Source of the DNA: Synechococcus sp. A18-25c
GTDB lineage: Bacteria > Cyanobacteriota > Cyanobacteriia > PCC-6307 > Cyanobiaceae
Direction: 5' to 3'
Length of the DNA: 64,000 nt
Assembly (NCBI RefSeq): GCF_014280035.1
Contig: NZ_CP047957.1
Coordinates: 1 to 64,000 of the forward strand
The stretch's first letter is position 1, and every line of letters begins with the position of its first letter. Below, one piece after another: positions 9,616 to 19,115 of this stretch. Made by a program: the position numbers and the translations under genes. The notes below the pieces were generated by a model that saw nothing but the letters and a program-made list of their open reading frames with translations, searched no databases and was not told the origin of the DNA.

Positions 9616-10578
9616 TCAACCAACACTAGGCGGGGTGTCTGGTTTCGCTGCTGCCGCATTGCGTCGCCACATCCAGGGTTTGATGCGACGCAGTGCAGAA
9701 CCCCGCAGACGTTCATCCCAATCCTCATCTGTCCATGCCTGGATCGCTTCAGCACGAAGATCCAGCAGCCAGGGTCGTGGTTGCACATCTGGATCATTGC
9801 TGGAGGGGATTCCGGTTTGATTAAACGGGCAGACGTCCTGGCAGATGTCGCACCCGGCCACCCATGGCCCCAGGGCTGTCGCCATGGCTTCGGGCAGTTC
9901 CGGTTCACGGTTTTCGATGGTGTGAAAAGCAATGCAGCGCCGTGCATCCACCACAAAAGGTTCGGTGATGGCCTCGGTTGGGCATGCATCGATGCAGGCC
10001 CGGCAGCGACCACAGCGTGCTGTCGCAGGTTGATCGGCCTCCAGCCGTTCTGTGGTGATCAGATGACCGATCACCATCCATGACCCACGCTCGGCATGGA
10101 TCAGGTTGCTGTGCTTCCCGATCCATCCCAGACCTGCTTCCTCTGCCCAGGCCTTGTCGAGGAGCGGTTCAGCATCCACGCAGACACGCCAGTGGCAATG
10201 CGGACGTTGCGTTTGCAACCAGCGCCCCACTCGGCGCAGCCGTTGGTTCACCACCCGGTGGTAATCACGTCCCCAGGCGTAGCGGGCCACCGCCAGGCGA
10301 TCTGAGCGTCGTTCGACGGCCACGTGATAGTTCAGCCCGACGGCCAGAAGGCTGTTGGCTCCATTGAGCAAAGTCTGGGCTGATCGACGACGGGGAGCGG
10401 CCATCCATCCCATTTCGCCTTGATGACCGGCGTCCAGCCAGCGCTGCAAAGCTTCTGTGCGCATCTGCAATCGTGCACTCCCCGGCAGGCGAGCAATGCC
10501 GACCGGGTCAAATCCCTCCTCCCGGGCCCGTTGTTTCAGGGCCCGGCTGAGTGCTTCACGCTCGGATGGAACATCCAA
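9616..10578 (-). CDS. queG: epoxyqueuosine reductase
   Basis: The enzyme reduces epoxyqueuosine to queuosine, the last step of wobble-base modification in tRNAs for Asp, Asn, His and Tyr. It is a cobalamin-dependent enzyme with two [4Fe-4S] clusters. The cluster cysteines are visible in CGRCRACIDACP (about residue 190) and GCDICQDVCPFN (about 240), and the length of 320 is typical of the short QueG form. The start is TTG 10578 (MDVPSEREALSRAL), since no ATG lies near. A cobalamin-synthesis gene, cbiD, occurs at 43.8 kb. The TPR gene follows closely downstream. The call is firm; only the start is uncertain. Confidence 0.94.
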   Translation of the reverse strand: MDVPSEREALSRALKQRAREEGFDPVGIARLPGSARLQMRTEALQRWLDAGHQGEMGWMAAPRRRSAQTLLNGANSLLAVGLNYHVAVERRSDRLAVARYAWGRDYHRVVNQRLRRVGRWLQTQRPHCHWRVCVDAEPLLDKAWAEEAGLGWIGKHSNLIHAERGSWMVIGHLITTERLEADQPATARCGRCRACIDACPTEAITEPFVVDARRCIAFHTIENREPELPEAMATALGPWVAGCDICQDVCPFNQTGIPSSNDPDVQPRPWLLDLRAEAIQAWTDEDWDERLRGSALRRIKPWMWRRNAAAAKPDTPPSVG

Positions 10579-10617
10579 ATTCAGACCCTAAAGTTGAGCG
10601 TCTTCAGGCATCGTGCC

Positions 10618-11277
10618 GTGTCCGCTTCCCCAACAGATTCCTCGCTGCGTCTGTCACCTCTGATGCGCTGGTTGGGAATCACGTTGGTGATTTTGCTGGT
10701 CTTGCAGATCGGCGTGGTGCTCAGTGCTGCGGATTGGAGCGACAGCATCTATCAGCAGCTGCTGATTGAGCGCTTGGTCAGTCAAACGCCGATGGGGTTT
10801 GTCGGACTGTTACTCATGCTGATCAGCTCACGGCTCGACCACCCCCGAACCGCTCGAACGCCGATTCGTTGGGTGGTCTGCGTGGTGTCGGCGGTCTTGG
10901 CCCTGGTGATGATCTCCGTGATCCTTTTGGGCCTCGGTGGCAACCAGGAACTGGTGCGTGAAGCGGACCAGACCCTTGACCAACGCCGCGGTCAGCTGGA
11001 GATGGCCCGGCAGCAGTCCGCTAATCCCGACAATGTGAAGGTGTTGGGTGAGCAACTCGCGCAGGCCGGTCAGCTCCCTGCTGATGCCACTGAAGAAGAA
11101 AAAACCGAGGCTGCGCAGGAGTTCATCGACAAGCAGCTCTCTCAAATGAGTGACCAGATCAAGCAGGCGGAGCGCCAGCGCAATCTGGCCGTGAATCAGC
11201 GATTGTTTGGTGGAACCATCAGCGCCGTGGTGTTGGCGGTGGCTTTGGTGTTGCTGGCGTTGGTCGCGGTTCTCTGA
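10618..11277 (+). CDS. HpsJ-like integral membrane protein
   Basis: The product is 219 residues from GTG 10618, or 204 from ATG 10663. A first transmembrane helix (LGITLVILLVLQIGVVL), a second (MGFVGLLLMLI) and a third (VVCVVSAVLALVMISVILLGL) precede a charged, Gln/Glu-rich helical region of about 90 residues containing DQTLDQRRGQLEMARQQ. A C-terminal transmembrane helix (AVVLAVALVLLALVAVL) follows. This layout resembles cyanobacterial HpsJ-family proteins, named from a locus for hormogonium polysaccharide in filamentous strains, but I cannot confirm the family without a profile search. The upstream start is preferred because the segment just before the first helix looks conserved. The DUF502 gene follows after 25 bases. 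Confidence 0.75.
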   Translation: MSASPTDSSLRLSPLMRWLGITLVILLVLQIGVVLSAADWSDSIYQQLLIERLVSQTPMGFVGLLLMLISSRLDHPRTARTPIRWVVCVVSAVLALVMISVILLGLGGNQELVREADQTLDQRRGQLEMARQQSANPDNVKVLGEQLAQAGQLPADATEEEKTEAAQEFIDKQLSQMSDQIKQAERQRNLAVNQRLFGGTISAVVLAVALVLLALVAVL

Positions 11278-11302
11278 CCGCTCGTTAGGTTGGTGGAACA
11301 CG

Positions 11303-12064
11303 TTGGCTTCCGGCCCCAGGCGTTCCTTGGTTCAGTCCAATCCGAGACCTGACCTGCCGCTCAGCGCCAGGCTTCAGCAGGATCTCAAGAATGATCTGAT
11401 TGCGGGTCTCCTGGTGGTGATCCCGCTGGCTACCACGATCTGGCTCGCCACGATCGTCAGCAAGTTCGTGCTGGCGTTTCTCACTTCGATTCCCAAGCAG
11501 TTCAATCCGTTCATCAACCTGAACCCCTGGCTTCAGGATCTGATCAATTTGGCGCTCGGACTGACGGTCCCATTGATGGGAATTCTTCTCATCGGTCTCA
11601 TGGCCCGCAACATCGTGGGCCGCTGGTTGCTGGAATTCGGTGAGGGAACACTCCAGCGCATTCCTCTTGCCGGTTCTGTTTACAAGACCCTCAAACAGCT
11701 GCTGGAAACCTTTCTGCGCGACAATTCGCGCCGCTTCCGCAGGGTGGTCCTGGTCGAATATCCAAGAGAGGGCCTTTACAGCGTCGGTTTCGTTACAGGT
11801 GAAGCGGGTCCTTCGTTGCGGTCTGATCTGGGCGACACCCTGTTAAGTGTGTTCATCCCCACGGCACCCAATCCGACCACAGGCTGGTACACCCTTGTTC
11901 CTGAGGGTTCGGTTCGGGAGCTCGATATCTCTGTAGAGGATGCCTTCAGAACGATCATTTCGGCGGGCATCGTCAATCCCGATGAACGCGAGGCACCAGT
12001 GAATCGCAGTTTTTCCAGCCTGATCGCCCAGCTGCGCGCCTCTGTGGCACCCTCATCGTCCTGA
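11303..12064 (+). CDS. DUF502 family membrane protein
   Basis: The product is 253 residues from TTG 11303, which follows a GGTGGA ribosome-site-like sequence. The pattern matches the DUF502 family: two transmembrane helices (LIAGLLVVIPLATTIWLATIV and LGLTVPLMGILLIGLMA), the conserved IPLAGSVYKTLKQLLE segment, and a soluble C-terminal domain with VVLVEYPREGLYSVGFVTG and FIPTAPNPTTGW. The biochemical function is unknown. The family is widespread in cyanobacteria and plants, where relatives (COV/LCV type) are linked to vascular patterning. It sits between the HpsJ-like gene and nusB, all rightward and closely spaced. Confidence 0.88.
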   Translation: MASGPRRSLVQSNPRPDLPLSARLQQDLKNDLIAGLLVVIPLATTIWLATIVSKFVLAFLTSIPKQFNPFINLNPWLQDLINLALGLTVPLMGILLIGLMARNIVGRWLLEFGEGTLQRIPLAGSVYKTLKQLLETFLRDNSRRFRRVVLVEYPREGLYSVGFVTGEAGPSLRSDLGDTLLSVFIPTAPNPTTGWYTLVPEGSVRELDISVEDAFRTIISAGIVNPDEREAPVNRSFSSLIAQLRASVAPSSS

Positions 12065-12090
12065 GTCGTTCGTCCGATACGCCTTAACCC

Positions 12091-12717
12091 ATGCAGACTC
12101 GCACTCTCTCCCGTGAGCTCGCCTTGCTGGTGCTAGGCCAATGCGCTGAGCGCGATCACTCCGCTGCTGCCAACCACACCTTGGACGTGCTGTTGCAAAA
12201 GGCCCTCGACAGCCTGATGCAGCATTGGCGAGAGGTGCTTGATCACTGTGCTGGGGACCTGGAGAAAGCTCAACAGTCTTTGCTTGACAGCGAACTTCAG
12301 GACTCTCCGGATGCCGGTGATGCTGCACCTGTGCGCGCGCACCTGCGCGACTCACTCACCAGTGCGGAGCAAGTTCTGAATGGTCTTTCCGCCAGCCTTG
12401 AGCTTCCGCGTCTGCTGGCACTGGCCGATCAGGATCGGGTGCGCGAGGAAGCCATGCGCCGCATTCATTTGGTGCTTGACTCTCGGGACACCATTGATCA
12501 GCAGTTGGATGGTGTGATGGAAGGCTGGCGTCTGAGTCGATTGCCGCGCATCGATCGCGACATTCTTCGTCTCGCAGTTGTCGATCTCGGTGCCATGAAG
12601 ACGCCGGCATCTGTGGCTTGCAGCGAGGCCGTGGAATTGGCCAACCGCTACAGCGATGAGCAAGGTCGTCGCATGATCAATGGAGTTCTGCGTCGGCTGC
12701 AGAACGCCACTGTCTAG
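12091..12717 (+). CDS. nusB: transcription antitermination factor NusB
   Basis: NusB binds boxA RNA together with ribosomal protein S10 (NusE) to keep polymerase elongating through rRNA operons. The product is 208 residues, longer than the roughly 140 of E. coli because of an extra N-terminal and central segment, as in other cyanobacteria. The recognisable core is in the C-terminal half: LPRIDRDILRLAVVDL and EAVELANRYSDEQGRRMINGVL. ATG 12091 is the only sensible start. It lies 18 bases upstream of ftsY, so the two are probably co-transcribed. Confidence 0.93.
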   Translation: MQTRTLSRELALLVLGQCAERDHSAAANHTLDVLLQKALDSLMQHWREVLDHCAGDLEKAQQSLLDSELQDSPDAGDAAPVRAHLRDSLTSAEQVLNGLSASLELPRLLALADQDRVREEAMRRIHLVLDSRDTIDQQLDGVMEGWRLSRLPRIDRDILRLAVVDLGAMKTPASVACSEAVELANRYSDEQGRRMINGVLRRLQNATV

Positions 12718-12735
12718 GCGTTTCCCTGATTTCGC

Positions 12736-14406
12736 ATGGTTTACGACTGGTTCAACCGACGCGCCGAGCCGGCACAGTCCGCTCAGCCGACCCCCAGCCC
12801 TGAGGACACGGTTAGCCCGGCTCCAGATGCTGAGTCGGTCGAACCGTCGGTCGAGTCCGCGCCGAGTCGATCAGAAGAAGGCCCTCCAACCGAATCGCTG
12901 GCGCCGCTTTCTGAACCTGTTGAATCTGGGCCTGTTTCAGATTCGGAGCTGCCTCAGCCTTCTGTTCAGCCATCAACGGAGCAAGCCAACCCTGACGATG
13001 ACCCCCTGGAGTGGGCCCGCCAGGCCTATGCGCGACTGAAAGCGCAGAAGGAGCAAGAAAAGGCCCAACAAGAACAAGATGGCTCGGCTCCGGCGGCACC
13101 CTCACCGGCTCCGGCTGATGTTGCGGAACCTCAGTCGTCATTACCGCCACAACCACCTTCAGCCGAACAGGCTTCTGCTCAACAGGCTTCTGCTCAACAG
13201 CCCAGCGATGACGCCGTTGCACGCGAATCCCCTGTTGTTGAACCGCTTGCAGTGGAACAACCTTCGACGGGACTGTCTCTGCTCGAGCAGGCCGCGGCCC
13301 AACGTCAGGAACGTCAGCAGCAGTTGGAGCAAGCTTCTGCAACGGAAGATGCTGAGCCCTCTGCTGCAGATCCGTCCGATGAACCCAGCCTTGGGGAATT
13401 CGATGACACCTTCACCTGGTCGGCTGAAGTTTTGGCCGCACAGGGACGGTCTGCGGATCAGGTCACTCTTGAGGAGATCGACTGGCTCGGTCGTCTGCGC
13501 CAGGGGCTGGAAAAAACCCGCCAGGGCTTTGTCACCGGTCTTCTCGAAAATCTTGGGGATGATCCACTCACTCCTGAGGTGCTTGATGACCTGGAGTCGC
13601 TGCTTCTGCGAGCTGACGCTGGTGTGAAGGCCACGGATCAGGTGTTGGAAGCCCTGCGCCGCCGTATGAATGAACAGGTGGTTGATCCCACCGAGGGCAT
13701 TCGTTTTCTGAAGGAGCAGTTACGCGATCTGCTCGAAAAGCCCATCAAAGAAAGCGGTGTTGAACTACTAGCTCCGCGACGGGAGCAACTGAACGTCTGG
13801 CTGATGGTTGGTGTGAATGGTGTCGGCAAGACCACCACACTCGGCAAGCTCGCCAATCTTGCGGTCCGCAGTGGTTACTCCGCCATGATTGCGGCGGCTG
13901 ACACGTTCCGTGCTGCAGCGGTTCAGCAGGTCCAGGTCTGGGGTGATCGCAGCGAGGTGCCCGTGGTGGCGAATCCCTCCTCCAATGCTGATCCTGCGGC
14001 TGTGGTGTTCGATGCGATCGGTGCGGCCCGTTCCAAGGGAACGGATTTGGTGCTTGTTGACACCGCCGGTCGCTTGCAGACCAAGCACAACCTCATGGAG
14101 GAGCTCGAGAAGATTCGACGTGTGGTCGACCGTTTGGCTCCCGATGCCCGTGTGGAGTCCTTGCTGGTGCTGGATGCGAGCCAGGGCCAGAACGGACTTA
14201 AACAGGCGATGGCATTTGCCAAGGCGGCGGGACTGACTGGCGTGGTGATCACGAAACTGGACGGAACGGCCCGAGGTGGTGTTGCGCTGGCGGTGGCTTC
14301 GGAGGCTGGGCTGCCAATTCGTTTCATCGGAGCCGGTGAGGGCATCCGCGACTTGCGTCCTTTCAACAGCTTTGAGTTTGTCGAAGCGCTGTTAGCCGGC
14401 CGCTGA
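12736..14406 (+). CDS. ftsY: signal recognition particle receptor FtsY
   Basis: FtsY is the SRP-type GTPase that docks SRP-bound ribosomes at the membrane. The NG domain fills residues about 250-556, with G1 GVNGVGKTTTLGKLA near 358, G3 DTAGRLQTK near 441 and G4 TKLDGTARGG near 506. The first 230 residues are an acidic, low-complexity region rich in Ser, Pro, Gln, Ala and Glu (the A domain), with a local repeat of SAQQA around residues 140-156. In other bacteria this region helps membrane association, although its sequence is not conserved. The total of 556 residues is long for the family. It follows nusB closely. Confidence 0.96.
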   Translation: MVYDWFNRRAEPAQSAQPTPSPEDTVSPAPDAESVEPSVESAPSRSEEGPPTESLAPLSEPVESGPVSDSELPQPSVQPSTEQANPDDDPLEWARQAYARLKAQKEQEKAQQEQDGSAPAAPSPAPADVAEPQSSLPPQPPSAEQASAQQASAQQPSDDAVARESPVVEPLAVEQPSTGLSLLEQAAAQRQERQQQLEQASATEDAEPSAADPSDEPSLGEFDDTFTWSAEVLAAQGRSADQVTLEEIDWLGRLRQGLEKTRQGFVTGLLENLGDDPLTPEVLDDLESLLLRADAGVKATDQVLEALRRRMNEQVVDPTEGIRFLKEQLRDLLEKPIKESGVELLAPRREQLNVWLMVGVNGVGKTTTLGKLANLAVRSGYSAMIAAADTFRAAAVQQVQVWGDRSEVPVVANPSSNADPAAVVFDAIGAARSKGTDLVLVDTAGRLQTKHNLMEELEKIRRVVDRLAPDARVESLLVLDASQGQNGLKQAMAFAKAAGLTGVVITKLDGTARGGVALAVASEAGLPIRFIGAGEGIRDLRPFNSFEFVEALLAGR

Positions 14407-14463
14407 GCACTTCGGTTTTCTCAGCGCGGACTTGCTACCTTGCGGGTTCTGCCCGGGGTTGCC

Positions 14464-15873
14464 GTGAGCAGCAATCCATCAAGGCGCCATCCAGCTTCCC
14501 CGATCCGGCAGTTTTTGCCGTCCACCTCGGCAACCGCTTCGTTGCGTCAGTTGCTCGACAGCCTCTCGAAAGAGCAACGTTCCAATCAGGAACTGCTTGT
14601 GTCGCTGGGCTTCGCTCTGCGCAGTTTCACCAACCTCAACCGCTTTCTGGAGCTCGTTCCAGTGGTGGCAGCCCGTCTGGTGGGTGTGGAGGGGGCACTG
14701 CTCGTGCCTTTTCATGCCGATGGACGCCTGTGGAACGAACAACTGCAGATTCTGACGACCGCTCGTTCGGAACCCGTGCTTCAGGCTCTGAACAAGCACG
14801 AACCCGGACGATCATCTGGCTTTGGTTCTGATGATGCCCTGGTGCTGGGCATGGATCGCCTGGTGCAGCGTCAGCTCGGATCGGCCGGTGTGTTTGCCAC
14901 GTCACTGGTGGCCCGCGGTCGTCAGCGCGGACGTCTTTATGTGTTCAATCCCTCCGGATCACTGATCTGGACGGATGTGCATCGTCGCCATGTGCAGCTC
15001 GTGGCGGATCTCGCCGGTGTGGCGATTGAGAACGACCTGATGCTTCAGGAAGCACGCCTGCATGAGCGTGTCGATCGGCAGCTGAGCATTGGTGCAGAAA
15101 TCCAGGCTCAGCTGCTGCCGGATCACTGTCCGGTGATCGAGGGCGTGGAATTGGCGGCCCGCTGCCGACCTGCTTTTCAGGTGGGTGGTGACTACTACGA
15201 CTTCATTCCCACACGGCCAGAGTTGATCGGTCGCCGTCGAGAGCGCGGTCGTTGGGCTTTGGTGATGGGCGATGTGATGGGGAAAGGAGTCCCCGCTGGT
15301 CTGTTAATGACCATGCTGCGCGGAATGTTGCGCGCTGAGGTGCTCAGTGGCTTGCCACCGGATCGGATTTTGCATGACCTTAATCAGCTGGCCCTCGAGG
15401 ATCTGTCTCAGTCCCACCGGTTCGTGACGCTGTTTTATTCAGATTTCGATCCGCGCTCGCGTCGACTGCGTTTTGCCAATGCTGCCCACAACCCACCCCT
15501 GATTTGGAGGTCTCAACAACGCTCCGTAAGCCGACTCGATGCACCGGGTCTGCTGATTGGTCTTCAGCCGGATGCGGAGTATGGCGTTGGTTCCACGGTG
15601 CTGGAACCCGGCGACGTCCTGCTTTATTACACCGATGGGGTCACTGAGGCTCCCGGCATCACTGGTGATCGTTTCGATGAGGACCGTCTGATCCGCTGCT
15701 TGGAGTCGGCCTGCCGCTCTGGAACGGGGTCGCAGGGCATTCTTGATCAGTTGTTTAGTCGCTTGGACCGTTTTGTTGGCCCAGATCGTCAGTTAGAAGA
15801 TGACGCTTCGATGGTTGTTCTCAAGGTGCGTGAGGAGGTGATGCTGCCGTCTGTTCCTAGGACTTCGGCCTGA
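14464..15873 (+). CDS. SpoIIE/RsbU-type serine phosphatase with GAF-like domain
   Basis: This is a PP2C-like Ser/Thr phosphatase of the kind that controls partner-switching regulators (anti-sigma and anti-anti-sigma proteins). From GTG 14464 it has 469 residues; TTG 14440 is an in-frame alternative. A GAF-like sensor domain spans about residues 60-190 (ARLVGVEGALLVPF, ending in VQLVADLAGVAIEND). The phosphatase domain shows metal-site motifs GGDYYDF near 240, GDVMGKGVPAGLL near 268 and YTDGVTEA near 390. No STAS or anti-sigma kinase gene lies nearby, so its target is not evident. It sits between ftsY and argH on the same strand. Confidence 0.9.
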   Translation: MSSNPSRRHPASPIRQFLPSTSATASLRQLLDSLSKEQRSNQELLVSLGFALRSFTNLNRFLELVPVVAARLVGVEGALLVPFHADGRLWNEQLQILTTARSEPVLQALNKHEPGRSSGFGSDDALVLGMDRLVQRQLGSAGVFATSLVARGRQRGRLYVFNPSGSLIWTDVHRRHVQLVADLAGVAIENDLMLQEARLHERVDRQLSIGAEIQAQLLPDHCPVIEGVELAARCRPAFQVGGDYYDFIPTRPELIGRRRERGRWALVMGDVMGKGVPAGLLMTMLRGMLRAEVLSGLPPDRILHDLNQLALEDLSQSHRFVTLFYSDFDPRSRRLRFANAAHNPPLIWRSQQRSVSRLDAPGLLIGLQPDAEYGVGSTVLEPGDVLLYYTDGVTEAPGITGDRFDEDRLIRCLESACRSGTGSQGILDQLFSRLDRFVGPDRQLEDDASMVVLKVREEVMLPSVPRTSA

Positions 15874-15905
15874 CAAGCTGAGTAGATCTGTGATGAGGAC
15901 CGGAG

Positions 15906-17318
15906 ATGGCGGGTGGAGTGACGGGCGGAGGCTCCGCCACCTGGAGTGATCGTTTCGAACAAGGTCTGCATCCGGCGATCGAGCGATTCAATGCCTCGAT
16001 CGGTTTCGATATCACCCTGCTTCAAGAGGACCTCGACGGATCGATCGCCCATGCCCGCATGCTGGCCAATTGCGGTGTGATTGCCTCTGATGAGGCAGAG
16101 CTGCTTTGCACTGGTCTGGAGCAGATCCGTGCTGAGGCAGAAGCCGGACGTTTCCAGCCAGGGCTTGAAGACGAAGACGTTCACTTTGCAGTGGAGCGCA
16201 AGCTGATCGCTCTACTGGGTCCAGTGGGCAAGAAATTGCACACGGGTCGCAGCCGCAACGATCAGGTCGGCACCGATCTGCGCCTGTGGCTGCGCCGTCG
16301 GCTTGATGAACTGGATCCGCAGATTCAAGGCTTTCAGACCGCCTTGCTGAAGCAGGCCAGCGACCACCGCTCCACTTTGATTCCTGGTTATACCCATTTG
16401 CAACGGGCTCAGCCGGTCTGTCTGGCGCATCACCTCCTTGCCTATGTGGAGATGCTCGAGCGTGATCGCCAGCGGCTTCAGGACGTCCGCAAACGCGTGA
16501 ATTGGTCTCCCCTTGGAGCGGCGGCTTTGGCCGGAACGCCGGTGCCAATCGATCGGCGAAGCACCGCTCAGGCACTTGGATTTGATGGGATTTACGCCAA
16601 CAGTCTCGATGCGGTGAGTGATCGCGACTTCACGGTTGAGTTTTCTGCAGCTGCATCACTGCTGATGGTGCATCTCAGTCGTCTGGCCGAAGAGGTGATC
16701 TTCTGGGCTTCAGAGGAGTGCGGGTTTGTGTGGTTGACGGACCGGTGTGCCACGGGCAGCAGCTTGATGCCTCAGAAGAAAAATCCGGATGTGCCTGAGC
16801 TGGTGCGCGGCAAATGCGGCCGCGTGTTCGGGCATCTGCAGGGGTTGCTCACGATGATCAAGGGTCTGCCTCTGGCCTACAACAAGGATTTTCAGGAAGA
16901 CAAGGAAGCCCTGTTTGATGTGGTCTCCACGACCAAGCAGTGTTTGGAGGCGATGACGATCCTCATTGAGGAAGGTTTGAGCTTTCGTCCGGATCGGCTT
17001 GAGGCTGCGGTGGGCTCTGATTTCTCCAATGCCACGGATGTGGCCGACTACCTGGTCGCGCGTCAGGTGCCGTTCCGGGAGGCCTATCAGATCGTCGGTG
17101 CTGTGGTGAAGCAATGTTTGAGTGAAGGCTTGCTCCTGCGTGACTTGAGCCTCGAGCGATGGCAGCAGTTCCACCCTGCGATCGAGGTCGATCTCTATGA
17201 GGCGCTTGCCCCACGTCAGGTGGTGGCTGCACGCACCAGTGAAGGCGGAACAGGCTTCAAGCGGGTGGAGGAACAGTTGGCTCTGTGGAGCGAACGTCTC
17301 GGCTTTACCGCGCAGTGA
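15906..17318 (+). CDS. argH: argininosuccinate lyase
   Basis: The enzyme splits argininosuccinate into arginine and fumarate, the last step of arginine synthesis. It belongs to the fumarase/aspartase superfamily. The signature loop [12 protein letters not shown] lies near residue 284 and carries the catalytic serine. [17 protein letters not shown] near residue 110 and [10 protein letters not shown] near 160 are the other conserved blocks. The length of 470 is normal, and ATG 15906 follows a GGACCGGAG stretch. It is the only arginine gene in the window. The RRM gene downstream is separated by 120 bases without an obvious terminator. Confidence 0.97.
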   Translation: MAGGVTGGGSATWSDRFEQGLHPAIERFNASIGFDITLLQEDLDGSIAHARMLANCGVIASDEAELLCTGLEQIRAEAEAGRFQPGLEDEDVHFAVERKLIALLGPVGKKLHTGRSRNDQVGTDLRLWLRRRLDELDPQIQGFQTALLKQASDHRSTLIPGYTHLQRAQPVCLAHHLLAYVEMLERDRQRLQDVRKRVNWSPLGAAALAGTPVPIDRRSTAQALGFDGIYANSLDAVSDRDFTVEFSAAASLLMVHLSRLAEEVIFWASEECGFVWLTDRCATGSSLMPQKKNPDVPELVRGKCGRVFGHLQGLLTMIKGLPLAYNKDFQEDKEALFDVVSTTKQCLEAMTILIEEGLSFRPDRLEAAVGSDFSNATDVADYLVARQVPFREAYQIVGAVVKQCLSEGLLLRDLSLERWQQFHPAIEVDLYEALAPRQVVAARTSEGGTGFKRVEEQLALWSERLGFTAQ

Positions 17319-17438
17319 TCATTTTGTGATAACGGGACTACGCTGAAACTGCCAGAGGACCAATGCTCCCTCACCGGACCTTGAACCAATGGCTTGTCTG
17401 ATCCCTTGGGTCCCTTTCTCGTCAGGTCCAGCAGTCAA

Positions 17439-18035
17439 GTGAGCATTTTTGTCGGCAATCTGCCCTTCCGCGCTGAGCAGGAGGACGTCATCGAACTGTT
17501 CGCCGCTCACGGAGAGGTCACAAACTGTGCCCTTCCTTTGGAGCGCGACACCGGCCGTAAGCGCGGCTTCGCTTTTGTGGAAATGGTCGATGAAGCGGCG
17601 GAGGCCGCGGCAATCGACGCCCTTCAAGGTGTTGAGCTGATGGGCCGACCCTTGCGCATCAACAAGGCTGAGCCGCGTGGCAGCGCACCGCGTCGAGGTG
17701 GCGGTGGCTATGGAGGCGGCGGTGGTGGTGGTTATCGCGGCGGCGGCGGCGGTGGCGGCGGCTACGGCGGTGGCGGTGGCTATGGAGGCGGCGGTGGTGA
17801 CCGTCGCTCAGGAGCCCGTGGTTGGGAGGACCGCAGCTACGGCGGCGGTTCCAGCGGTGGTGGCTACGGCGGTGGCGGAGATCAGTCCAGCTCCCCCTAT
17901 GGCGGCGGCGAGGGTTATAGCGCTGCAGATGATGGCCGCAGCCGTCGTCGTCGTGGTGGTGCCTCCCAGCCTGATAGCGGTGGTTCCTCTTACAGTGGCG
18001 GTGACTACGGCGGTTACGGCGGCGCTGAAGGCTGA
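17439..18035 (+). CDS. glycine-rich RRM RNA-binding protein (cyanobacterial Rbp type)
   Basis: The protein has one RNA recognition motif plus a long glycine-rich tail, the architecture of cyanobacterial Rbp proteins, often cold- or stress-regulated. RNP2 is IFVGNL at residues 3-8 and RNP1 is KRGFAFVEM near 40-48. From about residue 85 the tail is mainly Gly with Tyr, Arg and Ser (GGGYGGGG units), then SRRRRGGASQ near the end. GTG 17439 gives MSIFVGNL, the usual family start; longer in-frame extensions have no family support. The 120-base leader upstream (17319-17438) could hold regulatory RNA but shows no clear motif. It converges on dusA with an 18-base gap. Confidence 0.93.
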   Translation: MSIFVGNLPFRAEQEDVIELFAAHGEVTNCALPLERDTGRKRGFAFVEMVDEAAEAAAIDALQGVELMGRPLRINKAEPRGSAPRRGGGGYGGGGGGGYRGGGGGGGGYGGGGGYGGGGGDRRSGARGWEDRSYGGGSSGGGYGGGGDQSSSPYGGGEGYSAADDGRSRRRRGGASQPDSGGSSYSGGDYGGYGGAEG

Positions 18036-18053
18036 GTTCGCCAGAGCTCAGCT

Positions 18054-19058
18054 TTAGAGCCCGGCATCGATCAGCTGCTGGGTGGCTTGTTCCAGCACAT
18101 AGAGATTGGCACCCGGGCGCTGAGCTTTCTGGCCCAGGTCCCTGCGCCAGTAACGCGCACCCGGTACCCCTTCCACCAGTTGCACCAGATGGCGGCAGAG
18201 GTCCCAGAGACGACCGCCGCGTTCCAGGTGACGTTCGGCGTGGGGCATCAGCCCCATCAGCACCTGCGACGCCTTCATGGGTCGGGGCGCATCGCCGAAA
18301 ATCAGGGCATCCATGCTCGCCCAACGCAGGGGATGGGCATAGGCCGCCCGGCCCACCATCGCGCCATCACAGTGGTCAAGAGCGTTCAGACACTCTTCGG
18401 GGGTGTCGAGACCGCCATTCAGTTCGATCAACAGCTGGGGTCGGCGTTGTTTGAGCGCGATGACCCGATCGTGCTGAAGCGGAGGGATGGTGCGGTTCTG
18501 TTTGGGATCCAGTCCTTCCAGCCAGGCTTTTCTGGCGTGCACACTGAACCGTGTTGCTCCAGCTGCTGCCACTTGATCCACAAAGGCGGTTAATAGGCTG
18601 TCGCTGTCGAGATCATCGATCCCCACCCGATGTTTCACCGTGACCGGAAGGTTGCTGGCGCTCACCATCGCTTCCACGCAGCGGGCCACGCGATCCGGTT
18701 CGGCCATTAGGCAAGCGCCGAAGTTGCCGGCCTGCACCCGCGGGCTCGGGCAACCCACATTGAGGTTGATTTCGTCGTAGCCCCAGTCCGCAGCCATGCG
18801 GGTGGCTTCTGCCAGCAGGGCCGGATCGTCACCGCCCACTTGCAGTGCGATCGGGTGTTCCTCCGCATCGAAACCCAGCAGTCGCTCGCGGCGGTTGCTG
18901 TGATGCAGGGCCTGGGCCACCACCATCTCGCTGTAAAGCAAGGCTCTGCGGCTGATTTGCCGCATGATCTGGCGGAAATGGCGGTCTGTGCAATCCAGCA
19001 TCGGCGCGATGCTGAAACGCCAGGGAGGTTCCCGATTAACTCTGGTGAGGGGATCCAT
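18054..19058 (-). CDS. dusA: tRNA dihydrouridine(20/20a) synthase DusA
   Basis: This FMN enzyme reduces uridine to dihydrouridine in the D loop of tRNAs. The N-terminal segment FSIAPMLDCTDRHFR and YSEMVVAQAL are typical of the DusA subfamily. The catalytic cysteine is in NVGCPSPRV (Cys103), and the FMN/RNA segments VKHRVGIDD and VHARKAWL are present. ATG 19058 gives 334 residues, the usual size. An in-frame extension to 19148 would overlap the divergent msrB-like gene and lacks conserved sequence. It converges on the RRM gene. Confidence 0.93.
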   Translation of the reverse strand: MDPLTRVNREPPWRFSIAPMLDCTDRHFRQIMRQISRRALLYSEMVVAQALHHSNRRERLLGFDAEEHPIALQVGGDDPALLAEATRMAADWGYDEINLNVGCPSPRVQAGNFGACLMAEPDRVARCVEAMVSASNLPVTVKHRVGIDDLDSDSLLTAFVDQVAAAGATRFSVHARKAWLEGLDPKQNRTIPPLQHDRVIALKQRRPQLLIELNGGLDTPEECLNALDHCDGAMVGRAAYAHPLRWASMDALIFGDAPRPMKASQVLMGLMPHAERHLERGGRLWDLCRHLVQLVEGVPGARYWRRDLGQKAQRPGANLYVLEQATQQLIDAGL

Positions 19059-19115
19059 CCCTCCATGCTGCCTGGCCCTTGGATCTGATTTGTTTAGAAC
19101 GGTTCCACGAACGAA

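Noticed and set aside
17690-18020. Tandem repeats resembling a CRISPR or satellite array
   Set aside because: The period comes from Gly-rich codons of the RRM protein; there are no uniform spacers.
17659-18324. Leftward frame rich in His and Arg over the RRM gene tail
   Set aside because: It is the complement of the glycine-rich repeats; its His/Arg runs come from GGC/GGT codons and show no family.
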